In this document: positions 37,226 through 50,500 of the stretch, piece by piece
Numbering within the stretch: the first letter of the stretch is position 1
Layout: the number at the start of each line of letters is the position of its first letter
Assembly (NCBI GenBank): GCA_026686845.1
Contig: JAIVEN010000015.1
Coordinates: forward strand, 9,467,501 to 9,531,500
Reading direction: 5' to 3'
DNA from: Adenanthera pavonina
Taxonomy: Eukaryota > Streptophyta > Magnoliopsida > Fabales > Fabaceae
DNA length: 64,000 nt
Position numbers and translations under genes: made by a program
The notes under the pieces: generated by a model
The model's database searches: none
Seen by the model: only the letters and a program-made list of their open reading frames with translations
Told to the model about the DNA's origin: nothing

Positions 37226-39230
37226 GCCGAGGAGAAAAGGGACAAAGGGAGGAGGAAACAGAGAGGATTCAGGGGGTAGCCGCGAAGAGGAGCAGTGAAG
37301 TACTCAGAGCAAGATTTTCTGGACGCAGAAAGGCCCTAGAAAAAAAACAGGGGAGGCTCAAACCAGGAGACCAACGGATCCGCGAGCGTAAGGGGAAGGA
37401 AAGTTGAGGGAGGACTCGGGTGAACTCACAGGGGGCACTAGACACAGACGGGTACTACAAGGATTGCGAGGCAGATTTGCACGAAGGGGAGGCCGAGAAT
37501 CCGAGTACTCAGAGCAAGGTACCGGGGGCTTTACGAGTAATCTATATTTTAAATTTCCAATCTTAAAGTAATGAATGATGCCATTTAGGAATGATATTTG
37601 CTTCGGATTGTATCCTCTGTGTGGCTTATACGTAGCAATGGATTGAATGACGAGAATTTCATCTCGGCAGCCATGTAATTTCTCTTAGTTAACTGTGATT
37701 CTTGCTGGGTATGCGCTCTGTGTAGCTTAGGAAATTCTATCCTCTTAGAAGATACTGTCATGGTGCTAAATGTCTGCGTGAGACCAATGTTGTATTCGAA
37801 TTTAGTTGTTTGATTAGGAAAGAGACATCACTTACCTCAAAGTGTAGCTCACGGTCGTGTGTCGGGTCTGATTGCCCTGAATTTCTTTTTCTTTCGAAGG
37901 TTGTAATGTAATGTGCTTGTCAAGTATACCACAAGGTATATGGTCATGACCTTCTTAGCCTAGGCATTGATCCGATTGTTGTATAGTACGCTACAAATAA
38001 TCCTTGTTTAAGCAGGACATTGTGAACCATGGTATGAATCTGGTTTTGGAGCTAGTAGGATGACTGATTAGTTGGTTCTTGGCAAAGCATAGATCTATGT
38101 AACTGTTTCAATGTCCACTCTCTGCTGCCACGTAGGAGTGGTGGTAGTAATGCATCATTTTTAGTTATATCTTTTAGTCTCTGGTTGGATTGGACAAGCT
38201 CCAGTAAGGCTCCTAAATTTGGAGCCCATTAACATGGTTCCTTGATTGGGGTCTATGACATGTGTTTGGATGGCGCTTGATTAAGAAAAGACACTTGATA
38301 GGGTAATCTTGATGCTATTTGGGCTCAGGAGTCTTGGGTCTAAACCTATCTAGTCTTTGGTCCTTTTTCCTTTTATGGTTTTTGAACATGTTTGGATTGG
38401 AGTGGTCAAAGTTGTATGCTTGGATTGGGGTGAGTGAAATTGGGCCTAAGTGCTTTACCCAGGGTCAAAGTTTGGCCCATATGCTTTGCTTGCTGAGTGT
38501 CATATCTATACGACTGGGTTGGGCCATTTTTGTGAAGATTAAAAGTCCAATAACCTTTTCGCTTTTAGGAAGATAACAATAACAAAAAAGTTATTTTGCT
38601 TTTTTTTCAATTTTATTATCATTTTTTTTTTGATAAAAAGAAAAAGGGGGGGATTTGGTGATTTCATCCGAAATGAGAAAACAAAGATGATTTAAACTAA
38701 AATTCTCTGACAACAATAATATTAAATGAAATAAAGGGATTCTTATTCGTTTGTTTTTCACCATTCTAGACAAGAATGTATGCATGATAAAGATGCCAAT
38801 AGTTTTTTTTAATAATAATAAAATAATAATAAAAAATAATAATAATAATATATGTGTATATATATAAATAAATAAGTGACGTGCGTATGTTAAATGTAGC
38901 AATACCTTTGGTGAGTATTTATTTATTATTCTTTATTACTACTATTATTTTTAGAATATATGAATATACGTATGCACATATATATGTATAGGTAGAATAA
39001 TAAATAAAAGGGGTTCTTTAAGTTTTTGTTTGCATATAAGTGAGTAAATAAAAAAAATATATATATATATATAATAAGAAAAAAAAAAGAGAAGAAGAGA
39101 GGGAAATAAAGAGGTAGATATACATTTTCAAGCTTCTTTGGCCACTTCTAAAATACATGTTACCATGATTGTGTTTATTTTTCTCGCTCAATTTATCCTT
39201 CGAGCTTGTATTCTTTTCATTTATTTGCCT

Positions 39231-39535
39231 CGAGTGGTAACACCGTGGGTATTTTAAACACCGATCGGTAACTTGTGAGTGATAAAGTCGCCACATATGC
39301 TGATTATTTTTCTTCAAATCATTTTTCCTCAAAAACACAGGTAATGATCTTTTTGGATGGTTCTTAATGTTTTCCTTTTGAATAAGTAAATATGTAGTAA
39401 AAGGGTTTTATGCGATTTTATAAGGAAAGAATCATTTGAATTATTAGTTTTTATGCCTTTTGTCTCGAGTGGCGCCACTGTGGACATTTAGGCATCGATT
39501 GGTATATTGTGAGTGATAAAGTCACCACCTGAACC
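39231..39535 (+). repeat. Degenerate direct repeat within the large LTR
   Basis: GAGTGGTAACACCGTGG...GTGAGTGATAAAGTCGCCAC at about 39231-39294 and GAGTGGCGCCACTGTGG...GTGAGTGATAAAGTCACCAC at about 39464-39528 are two copies of one unit about 235 bases apart. Confidence 0.85.
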
Positions 39536-40410
39536 AATTGGTCTTATCTTGTTAAAAAAGAAAAGAAAAAAAAGAAGAGAAAAATTTATTGAAAAATATT
39601 TCCGTCTTAAATCAAAATAAATACATAATTTTAATCACATTTTCTACATTGAGGAAAATATGCATTCTCTTTTAGGAGTTGATTAAAAAAAAATAATAAT
39701 AAATAAATAAATAAATAAAATAAAAAGAGTAAATAATGGAGGTTAATCTGTCTTTTACAAATCAAAACACACCAACCAATTCTAAAAATTGTTTTCTTGG
39801 TGGAAAGACAAATTATTTTCTATAAAACTCTCTTTTCGAAGAATATATGAAATAAAAAAAAATAATAATAAAAACAAAAATCAACTCAGTGACACGCATT
39901 TCTAGTCCGAACTACGTCGACTTTGATCCCTATCGCAGGGTACGTAGGCCCCAGACTCTTATTCTGGGTCAAGTCCACTTTTGTAAGTAAATAATATTTT
40001 TCTCTTATTTTGTTTTTACCAACCTTTTCATACTTTCATTTTATTCTTTATTTTCATTTTTACATTCTTATTGTTATATTTATTTTCGCATGTGAGTGGT
40101 AAAAGGGCAACCAAAATAAATTGTAAAAAGCCATAAAAATTGCATGATCAACCTGAGGTAACCGTTCTCAGGAACGGGTGTTGTGGGGGTGCCTAACACC
40201 TTTCCCACTCACAATCGTACTCCCGAACCCAACTCCGATTCGCAGACCAATCCTTGTCCACTTTTTGTTTTTATTCCGATTTTCCAAAATTTCCCTCAAA
40301 ATTTTGGTGGCGACTCCCTTCGAAACCGGCCCCCCGCCGCGCGGGCCGGTTTCACCCTTTTTCTTCATTTCCCGCGCCATTCGCGTCGCATTTTCGGGTG
40401 TGACAGTTAT

Positions 40411-42150
40411 AAAAAAAATTATTCTAACCAAATTATGATAAGTGAATTTTTTTAAGCACTATTTATCATGTAACTAATTCTATTAATTAATCCTAGTAAT
40501 TTTTTTTAAAAAAATTGTTATCATTTGAATGGACAAACATATTTAAGGATATAGCCTTAAGTATCTAAATTTTCTCCATTCAAATTAATCAATGCATCTG
40601 TATATCTATATATATTTATATATAATATAAAAATTTTAACATCACATACTGTTCATAATATGTAAATAATGTTGCTCATTTCTTAGATTCCATACAACAC
40701 ACCAACCTCACACTCTTTTCAATAAAAAAAATAAATTTAGATTAGAGTGTAACTAAAGTCTTTATTTTAAAAAAATCATACAATTTACTTTAACCACAAC
40801 AATTCTGTAAAATAAAGTAAAAGTTAGTGGGAGAGGTTATTTTATAATTGTAAAGGAATTCATGTACTTGATTAGGAATAAGCATTTAAGCAGTCCCATG
40901 GTATTTCCAAACAGTTTTTTAAGATAGAATATAGAAAATTAGAAATATCTGGTAAAAACCTAAAAATGTGATGGAAAATTATAGCTCCAATATTACTCCT
41001 ATTTCTAATATTTTTCTTTTCCATTTATCTACTCGTAATCTGAAGAACATCGCTTGAAAGTGCATTCTTCTACATTAGTTAGTGTAAGAATATATCAATA
41101 AGATGGCTAAAAAAATTCTTTTATTTAAAAAATCAAATTATATATGTCTCTTACATTTTATTCAGATTATACATATTTGTTTACTTTTAAAGTATACACT
41201 GTGTTCTAATTTCAAAAATTTTTTACTTACATACCCTCCATAACAAATGTGACTGGATTGTAATACAGCTTTTTTCTTAAAGAAAAAAATCTACATGTAT
41301 TTTATTTTGGCCTGAAAAATCTACATGTATTTTGATGTGAAAAAAAGGTGTAATTTTAACATTTTTTTTTTAAAAACTAACAATTCACTCTCATTATTTT
41401 GACGTAGGGGATCCCAAGAACTTCAAACGGAAGCCTCCATTTCATCCATCATATATCATGGATAATTTTTTCTTTTTGGCCTGAATTCATCATAAATAAT
41501 TAATGCACAGAATCAACCAGTGATCAGATTGATTTTAAAAGTAAAAAATATCTAGCATATACCATTTGAGATGCCAAATGGCCAATCAATTGAGACCGAA
41601 TTTAATGATTCAGTAGCTAAAGCAATATGTGTGTGTGTGTGTGTGTGTGTATAATAGAAACAATATGCGGAAGGTGCGAAGAATGATTCCATGCAAAACA
41701 ACAATGAAAATAATAGGTCCTTTCAGCTTTGAAACTCTCCCAAATAAGTTAAATGCCATTAAAGCAGACTTGAAGCTCACCTCTTCATAGGGTAAAAGGG
41801 GTTTGGCTTAGATAGGGTTGGGGAAGCTGATGGAGACACAATGGCCCACGATGAACACTAGAAATCTAGAATAATCCCACTTTACAAAGACAATCATTAA
41901 CAAGTCAAAGCAAAAGAAGATTATCTAGGCTCATTAGACTTAAAAGACAACAACATCCACATATTGCTTTCACTTCGTAGGCCCTACCATATAGACATTA
42001 TCCTTAAGATATGTCCTTTTGCCTCAAAAGGGGCTTCTTGTTAATCTTGGTGCACCTCTAGCTATATGTACTTTTGTCTCACAGAAGTGGCCATGATCAC
42101 CAAAATGCTTTGTTATTGTGCTCAGTAAAGCAGGCATCTGATATGAAACA
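40411..42150. other. Intergenic region
   Basis: AT-rich, no gene recognised. It contains a (TG)n microsatellite at 41629-41651. The part right of about 42150 may be 3' UTR of the minus-strand KH gene. Confidence 0.5.
41629..41651. repeat. (TG)n microsatellite
   Basis: Eleven or so TG/GT units, directly visible. Confidence 0.95.
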
Positions 42151-42410
42151 CTTCTTAAATTTCAATACAATCAATAAACAGTTTATAACAATAAGATGAG
42201 CGTACTAAATTGTTCACAACAACCCAATAAAGTCGTATGTCTGCATAGTATGATAAGAACTGTACCAGCTTTTCAAGTCTATTAATGCAGTTGACTGTGA
42301 TAATAAATATGCATTCTCCTAAACGGCATCATTTCTTCAAGGCCATGCAGCTATACAGAACTTAGATACAGGAGGCAACATCAATGGCAGTAATTCTCAA
42401 CATAAAACCA

Positions 42411-45400
42411 CTATTGATCAGTTTTGGCCCTTTTTATTTCATTGGAAGTGAAGGGAGAGACACTACCACTCAGTTGAGGGCTCTCTTCTCTGAAGTTGGA
42501 ATTAAGCATAGCAAGTTCTCTTAGTTGTTGCCTCTTATAAATGTCTTGTGACTCATCCTGCATATGAAAGAGAGAAATATTCATAATACTTCTATATCAA
42601 ACTCTGGTTATTGATATCTTCCCAGTTGACCAGCAACTATTATAGAACATTTGGAGCGAAAGGAAACAATCTTTTCTTTGTTGCAGCATGAATTTATATT
42701 GAAGAAAGTAAAAAGTGTAGATAACCACTTAACTCTTAAAGTTTCAGCAGTTAAATGAAGTCCTATGAATAATTTTTATTATAATATTTCACACATCCCC
42801 TCACAAAAATGCTCAATGACATTTTAGGCTTGAAGTTTGGACAAAACACAGTTTCACAATACCATGTGCTGCAGTTTCATTTAATTTTGACCAATTGGGG
42901 GCAGAGGAGGGGGGGATCAATACAACTCAAAAGCAACAGAAATGCTCTTGTAGATGCAACGGAAATCCTCAAGAGAGGAGAGGATTAAGTTCTGCAGGGA
43001 ATCTGACATTTATTTGAAACTTAAAGAAACAACCAGAATATTATCACTGTGGTGGACTTCCGGCAACTGGTTACAACTAAGTAAATATAGCTATAAAATA
43101 TTATTAATCAGATTACAGAATGGAACAACTGGTATGCTGAAGCCATGAATTTATATCAAAGAAAGTAAAAACTGCATACACTGAATAACCTTTCCACTCA
43201 AAGTTCAAGATGTTAAATGAAGATCAATGAACAATTTTAAAATAATCTTGAACATATCTCTCTATAAAAAGCTCAATAACATTTTAGGCTTGAAGTTGAA
43301 GTTTGGACAAAACACTGTCTCACAATAGCTTGTGCTGCAGTTTCATGTAATTTGGACAGATAAGGGCGGCAAGAATATAACTCTAACCACTTGGTCATAG
43401 TCTGGCTCTAATGTTATGTAAGAATCAATTCAACTCAAGAGCTTAAGTTGTTTAAATGGAGACCACGAATAATTTTAATATAATCTCTAAAAAATAGTGG
43501 ATTGATTATCCTAAGTGGTATTGAGAAGTGAGAAAAGCATACTGAACATGCAACAGAAGAGTGGGGAGAAATAAGTTCTGCAGGTAATCTGACATTTTAT
43601 TTTGATGGAACCAGCGTAATACTATCACCGCAAGAGACTTCTGGTACATGGCCGCAACTACTAAAATAATGCAATACAACATTATCTAGTAATCAGATGA
43701 TACAGAATAGAGCAATTGTCATGGAGGAAAGTGTTTAAAAGCCAATGTAAAATGTTTTCTAAGGAGTAAATCATAAGCTCAGAGAAATGGTTAAGTAAAG
43801 ATACCACAGGCTTAAGCAGCTCTTCTATGATCTCCTGTGCTTGCCTCAGCTTAATATCAACAATATTGGCAGGTAATTCAGCTTCAATCAAGATGTGCAG
43901 AGGATCATTAAGGTGCTCATAACCTGGCCTTCCCCTTAGCAACTCCTCCTTGAGAGTTAAAAGGAACAGAAAGGTCAACAGTTACCAAAAACCATAGGTT
44001 GCGGAACCAACAAAAACTGTGGCAACAATTTAAAGAAGAAACTGAATAGTTACATGGCATTAACAGAGAGGGTACCTTGTCTGGGTCTTTTATTGAGCCC
44101 TTTCCTCTGATAAATACACGACAACCCGTGGTAGCCTCCACCCGCTTCAGTGAATTACCTCGGGGGCCAAGTAGACGGCCAACAAAATTGAACTGATAAT
44201 TTAACTGGGTTTAGTGACTTTTAGTTGATATTTAGGTTTCAAAAAAGGAGAAGTAACTAGAGAAGGTTACGGTATGAACAAATAAAATACATTTAAATGT
44301 TCTGCATATATTACATTTGGATAACTATCCTTAGGAATATCCAAGCGCAATATCCTCTTCACAATCGGAGAACTCGGAACAATTGGTGCTGTTTGCCAAT
44401 CCACGTTCAATCCCTGTGCTCCAGCAAACCTCTGATGTATGATTAACTTAATCTTTTAGTAAATGGAACTAGCTAAGCAGAAGGAGAGTCATAGCAAACA
44501 AAAGGACAACAGAGAAAAGGTGGAAGGCAAAGGGTGAAACAACAGAAGAAAAACATTAGTATATTAAATAAATATGAATCAATTTGTAGCTACTTTGAGT
44601 TATGAAACAACGAACAAACTAGTAGATGTTACTCAGATAAATGAATAAACACATGCACGCACGCACACATACATGGGAGCCCAACGAAGAAAAGCAACTC
44701 TGCCATACCAAAAGCAAGAGAGAACCTAGAATATAAGCACTCAATTGGCAGAAAGGAATGTGCTAAGAATCTGACTTACTCTCCAACAATATATAAATAA
44801 TTTTATAATTATTTTCAGCTTACAGAAATTGCAGGAACTGGAATGTCAAGTGGGACAGTGATCATCATAATATGATACACTTACTTCATGTGATAGGCTG
44901 TTCCAGCCGGTGAAGTTTGGTGTTATATCTGGTGCAGCCATAAGACTTGGACTTCCAAACTGCATTCGGTCGAAGTCATTAAATCCTTGGTTTGGCATGA
45001 GTCCATTCTTTCCGGAAACCCTTAAAATCTCTGATTGAAGGTAATATTGCATGTTAGAACTTTTATATTAACGAAAGAACATTAATAATGCAAACGAAAA
45101 ATTGCTCCTGATGGGAGTCGTAAAAATGCTTTCTACAGGTTTCATGATCATGCCCATCAAAAGAAGCCTAATAATTTGTTTTTCCAAAGAGAGGATGATG
45201 TACTATAAGCAAATTGTGGTTGGCCTGAATCAAATTTAGACCTATTACGTGCGATTTTTAAAAGCAAGACACATATTCAGACGCTATTTGTTTATCAAAT
45301 ACTGACCAATCCTATCAGTCCAAGATGTTTCTTTTTCATTAATTGATCAACAGGTGCTAATTTTTGGACCATACAGACTTTATCTTTATTTTAGCAAAAT

Positions 45401-46002
45401 ATGTAAGTGTCAGTACGAGCCAAGGAAATCAATTAGATGAAATAAATTACTATATGTTTCAGCCTCATAAAGGACATACCAGAGCACTTTAAAGAAGAAA
45501 ATAACCCTTGAGAGAAGAATAAATAGAAACTAGCCAAGTAAACAGAAAATTGAGTTCATAATTAAGCCTTCAAATCAAATTAGAGGAAATATCAATGGAA
45601 ACAAACACTAAAAGAAGAGTATGGAATTCAAAACACAAATAGAATCCTTGAATATATGAAATAAACTCACCTTGATTCAGGAGTCGGCTGCATAGAGGAA
45701 GGACTTCCATGAAGGGTGCAAGTTTCTGGTGTTCTGCCAGCAGCTCCGCTAAGTACTGACTAGAAGAAAAGCAAATAAGAAACCAAGGCCAGGTTCTGGA
45801 GTTACTTCTTAAACACTATACTTATCATATATGCAAACACAGATCACTGAAAAAAGATCACAATTTTTATTATATATAAATGAATAGATATCAGAACAAT
45901 CGTCCCCTACCTCTCAACATCAAAATTGCTTCTCATGTTTATATTGGGTGAATTAGCCCTTACAGGTGCAGGTGAGGAAATTTGATTATACAACCCAGAC
46001 AT
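42411..46002 (-). CDS. STAR-type KH-domain RNA-binding protein (SPIN1/quaking-like)
   Basis: Seven exons on the minus strand: 46002-45911, 45759-45671, 45030-44885, 44431-44315, 44192-44076, 43948-43805, 42557-42411. All are GT-AG; the sum is 852 nt, 283 residues plus stop. The start MSGLYNQISSPAPVR matches the family N-terminus. Next come the STAR homodimerisation region (QYLAELLAEHQKLAPFMEVLP, LCSRLLNQEILRVSG; about 31-66), the KH core (VKRILRLDIPKDSYPNFNF, then VGRLLGPRGNSLKRVE with GPRG as the GxxG loop; about 133-170), and the QUA2-like helix (LRQAQEIIEELLKPVDESQD). The tail NSNFREESPQLSGSVSPF and KRAKTDQ is typical of the plant genes. Such proteins bind RNA and act in mRNA processing; rice SPIN1 affects flowering time. 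The target here is unknown. The first two exons are duplicated upstream at 52.9-53.3 kb. Confidence 0.95.
42680..43680. repeat. Diverged tandem repeat in the last KH-gene intron
   Basis: Two copies of a unit of about 0.5 kb, at about 42686-43130 and 43143-43680. Both contain, in order: a GAATTTATAT...AAGAAAGTAAAAA start; GCTCAATGACATTTTAGGC or GCTCAATAACATTTTAGGC; GTTTGGACAAAACAC; TGTGCTGCAGTTTCAT; TAAGTTCTGCAGG with AATCTGACATTT. Open frames inside are chance. Confidence 0.8.
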
Positions 46003-47520
46003 CAAATTCTCCAAGAATATGCTTTGGCCAGAAAGATTAGGCAAAAAAATTCCAAGGAAACAAGAAGGAAGATCACTCAAAATCCTGTAAACATAGAATC
46101 AATCACCTATACTTGAAAGGCAATAGAGAAAATGGTAGGGGAAGAACCTAAGGCACAAAACAACAAATAGATGGAGTTCACTTTTGTAGCTCAGTAGTAA
46201 AAGCGAGCTTTAAAGGCTGTATGGCTCTCTGTATCTCTCTCTGGGTCTGTTTTTATTGTACTTTCGTTGGCTTCTTTTGCATATGCACAGCTGTGAAAAA
46301 AAAATTTCACAAGAAATCTCTCTAATCTGAAAACTATGTATTAGATTGAAGGAAAAAGAGAAACGGAAGGAAGTCAAAGAAATGAAGAAAGCTAAGCTTG
46401 AAATCTTCAAATCAAAATAAGAAGAGAGTAAAGAATCGCAAATAAAGATGGTGAATGGAAAGTATCAAGTATGAAGCACGCTCCAATAGAGGTGCGTGGA
46501 GAGAGATTTGGTTCAATCAACAAGAGACCTAATGAGCAATGTGGGTCACTGGTTCTCTCTGTCACCAGATCATGAGCTTCTTTCTAGATTGAAAAAAAAC
46601 CAATCACCCTCATGCTTCACGCTTATAAATAAAATCAAATCATGTTCCTTCATCTTTTTTTTTCCCCTCAAAGTTTTACTCAGTCGTTTACAGCCACCAA
46701 AAACACATATAAATATCTTCCAACAACCTCCAAAACAAGCAAACAAGCACTTCCTTACAGCTTCCCTTACTAGCAAATAAAACATATAATATAAACAAAA
46801 AGCCAAAATACAAAAGGGAACATTTAATTTAAATTTAAATAATATAAAAAATATTACAAGGTTTCAATTATTATAATAATTTTGACAGCTTAATGACCGC
46901 TATTATTGATTCCTATAATAATCCACATTCTTACAATTGTCTCAAATCTGATACGTATTAATGCTTACACGTCACCCCCTTTTGTTGTCTTACTCCAACT
47001 CACCAACCCCAACAAATTATATATGGAAAATTTTGATTCGAATATTTTCTATATAATCTTCTTCAAGACCGGAATCAATAACCAATAAATCAATAATTTT
47101 TTTATGGAAAAATATCTGTGGAATTAAAATGGAAACGATCCTACTTTTTTAATTGATGTGGTTGATTTATTCTAAAGAAAAAATGACGTAAATGTTATTT
47201 AATAATAAATTAATGCATGTAGGACCGCGTAGGAATTATGAAAATAATGTAGAACTATCAGTTTCGATTACGTCATTGCATTCTGGTGGTACCATTTTTT
47301 TTGAGAAAGTGAAGAAATAAATTGTGAAAGGAGATCCCAATTCCTGAAATATATAAGCCCAAGTGCTGGAGCAAATGTATGGTTAGATCCTTTAAATGGC
47401 TATGAGAATTATTAACTTATAGTTTTGTAAAATAAAAATATTCGAATAAGAGATATTTTTAAGCATTGAAAAGTCATGATCAATTATTGCAATTGATAAA
47501 TTAGACATGTTGTTTCATCC
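45597..47520. repeat. Segmental duplication, parent copy (KH exons 1-2 plus upstream)
   Basis: Matches 52896-54650 in direct orientation, from the intron just 3' of exon 2 (GGAAACAAA) through exons 2 and 1, the leader and promoter. It extends to shared flank (GGAATTATGAAAATAATGTAG near 47231, TATTAACTTATAGTTTTGTA near 47411). The stretch about 46800-47205 aligns poorly because of indels. Confidence 0.9.
46003..46600 (-). promoter_or_regulatory. 5' leader and promoter side of the KH gene
   Basis: Upstream of the ATG at 46002. It is conserved almost base for base in the duplicate at 53302-53890. It includes a CT-rich leader (about 46226-46245 as AGAGAGATACAGAGAG on the minus strand). No distinct TATA box could be chosen with confidence. 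A plus-strand frame here (46496-46780) is kept in both copies only because the DNA is duplicated. Confidence 0.45.
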
Positions 47521-50500
47521 ATTATAGTCTAAAATATAGAACATATTATTTTTGATGAATTTATAAGTAGCATGACTGGTGGTCGGTTTTATATTATATT
47601 ATATTATATATATATATATATATATTAATTTTTCAATTCCTCAAAGTTTGGGTTCTGTTTGAGAAGAAATTTCAAATAATTGGGATTGATGTAGTCAATC
47701 AATCAGCAATTCAATATATCAATATGAAATCCCATAGAAGCGCACTGTTTATAAGGAACAGTGATGACTGGCTAGTTCTAGGACTCTATACAATGATTTT
47801 GACAGATTTAAATTCAAATATCCTAGCTCATCATGATGTGAAAATTGATTACTTATGTGATTTTATTATAAAACTTATTATGAGACTTATTTAACTTATT
47901 TATTGTGTTTTATGTGTTAGCTCCATCACGTTATTTTGCTTTTAATTTTTTTAAAAATTGAAATTTAAATTTCAAATGTTTCTTAACTTTTTCTAGCACC
48001 AAGAATTTTTAGTTTATAGTTAAAAATTAATCTCTTTAAATTATAGAGATTATCAAAATAAACTTTACCTCTTTCAATAAAATTTTTTTATATATACAGC
48101 TAATGATCAAATTGAATACATTATATTTAAAGGGACATAACTATTTACCAATTATGTCAAATTTTATTGGTATCCCACTATTATTATTTGAATTATCATG
48201 AGATGTGCTTTTTTTGTTTAATTTCTTGTTAGCTCCTTGCAATGGGGTATTTCCAGGCTACAGATTAATTTTATACTATATTAGTAGTATTTTATAAACA
48301 TGGCCACAAATCATTCCTAAAAATGTTATTTTTCTAATAATAAATGTATTCCTTCGTCAATTATTTGTTCAATTAGTTATGAATGGTAAGGGTTTGGTCC
48401 ACTTTGCTCAAATAATTTAAAACGATGATATTTTTTCTCACAGTATGACTTTATTGACATGTAAGATATTTGTTTCAATAATTAAATCAATTTTGAATTT
48501 TAGAATTTATTTGATACGCATAATAAAATAGAATAAAAATGAAACCAAAAAAATAATTTTATAAATCTAACATATTTTTTGTGCCCTTATATAAATATAA
48601 TCACTATTAATTTATCATAAAATATTATTAATTATCAGTAATAAAATAGACATTGCATATCGTATTTTTTATACAATAGAACCATCTTGTGAGGTCCAAC
48701 TCTTTATTTTTCTTTCCATCAATTTTCTATCCATTTCTCATTGTGACCATTTTGATTAAATTGGAACAATTCAGATTAATAGTTTATAAAAATATTATTA
48801 AAACATTAAATTATGAAAGATAAATGAACAAATTTGAACTACTAAAATTTTCTCTAAACAATTCATAAGTACAACAGAGAAAGCATGAAATAACTTTAAA
48901 AAATACTAAATCTAAACATTCTAATTTAATCCAATGATTTAAATAAGAAGTAGAGAAGAAGTGAACGAGAAATGAAGTAGAAAAAAGCCAAACATGTGCT
49001 GTATACATAGTAATGTATTAAAAGTTGGATATATTATTAAATCAATTAAGGTATGAGTTTATGATTTAATAATTTAATTATGGTTGAACTGTAATTAAAT
49101 TGGTAATAATAAAATTATTATTTTTTTATAAATTAAAAAATATTATTAATAAATTTGATAATCTAATATTAAAATATAAATAAGTTAATATACATTCTCT
49201 ATCATATTTTGAATTTAAAATAGTCAATTAATAAACATAATTATGTATTATAAGAATATTTATATAATATTATAATATGGAAAGATAAAATTTACGTAGA
49301 AAAATAATGTTATTTAATACTTTAAAATAATGTTATTTTATTTTAAAACTTAAAAAAAATTTTAAAAATATTCTAACCAGCTCATTATCTATTTACATTG
49401 ATTCAAGATCAATTTGCACCAATTCTAAAATTCTCTTATTCCCTTAAACTAAACTATACACCAATTTTCTATTCTACCAGTTAAATCAATCAGTTTGGTT
49501 GCATGTACACTAATAAAGATCCTATAAGAATAATAAACTTTTTTTTATTTTATAGATATATAGATATAATATATTTTCTTATGTGGATATCAAATGGAGC
49601 CATAAAAAGGTTGGCTTATTAATGCATTACATTTTTAAAAAATTAGGTTCAATTAATGTTGAAATTAACTCAAAAATATCTTATCATTAAAAAATTAGAG
49701 TTGTATTGAATAAATAGAATAGAATAGAATATTGAAGAGCGTGCCTAAAAGGTTTTTTTTTTTTTTAAGACCAGGCCAAAAAGGTTCATGAAAGCAGCAA
49801 AACTGCTCCCAAACGGTGGCGTTAAATATACAGTACAAATTGTTAGTAAATAGAAAGCGACCCCTGTTGCCCCTACAGCCAACAAATACAATCTAAAATT
49901 GGTCCTCCCATGTGAATTCTTCTGTTACACAGTTGTGCACCGGACGGTATCTTAGCCTCAGCTCATTGGTTTTATTTTTTAATTTTTCAGACTAAAAATA
50001 TTTAAAAATTAAATAATATTTTTTTCTCATAAGTTTTTATGATTTAATCATAATGTATTCTATCAATATTGATTGCATTAAGTAAAATAATTTTGAACCG
50101 TCATTTGATGCTCATCACGTGCTTATATTTTTTATTTTGATAGCCAAGATTTAAAACTTTTTATTTTGATTTTTTAAATAATATTATTTTTTAATAAAAG
50201 TTACCGTTATAAAATTATCTTTATTTTAAATTCTGTATCTAATGAAATAAAATTAAATTTGAACCATTTAATTTTAATATGAACAACCTAAATTTGAGAT
50301 AAGCTCATGGTATCCATAATTATGATGAACACTGAATGTGCTCTTAATAATTTTGAGATTTCAAAAATAATATCTCATCAATATTAAAATTTGGATTAAT
50401 TGAGGGAAATAAATCTTAGTCAGTTATCAGCAAGAAAAAAATGGTCATAATTTTTTCTTAAAGAATTAAAAATTTTATATAAGTTGTTTCTCGTAAAAAG

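Larger units (their letters stand above)
36395..40405 (+). mobile_element. Large solo LTR (4,011 bp), Ty3/gypsy Tat/Ogre-like
   Basis: Starts TGTGAACACCCC and ends GGGTGTGACA, so the ends are TG...CA and partly inverted (TGTCACACCC). It is flanked by perfect 5-bp duplications GTTAT at 36390-36394 and 40406-40410. No protein-coding region, second LTR or polypurine tract is present. Internal landmarks: three hairpins (36661-36744), a purine-rich GC-rich stretch (about 36740-37520) with a TATA box at 37218-37225, and the motifs ACTACGTCGACTTTGATCCC (about 39911) with GGGTACGTAGGC (about 39938), and GGTGGCGACTCCC (about 40306). These recall Tat/Ogre-type LTRs. The length fits those lineages. Orientation is inferred from the TATA box and the GGTGGCGACTCC region near the right end. 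Confidence 0.82.

Noticed and set aside
40168..40455. Overlapping frames on both strands
   Set aside because: They fall in the GC-rich right end of the LTR and cross its boundary.
46182..46212. TAGCTCAGTAGTAAAAGCGAGC resembles a tRNA A box
   Set aside because: No B box or cloverleaf follows. It is in the KH-gene leader and is repeated only because of the segmental duplication.
46496..46780. Plus-strand frame seen again at 53728-54054
   Set aside because: Conserved only through DNA duplication of the KH promoter side. The two frames have different starts and ends and no domain.
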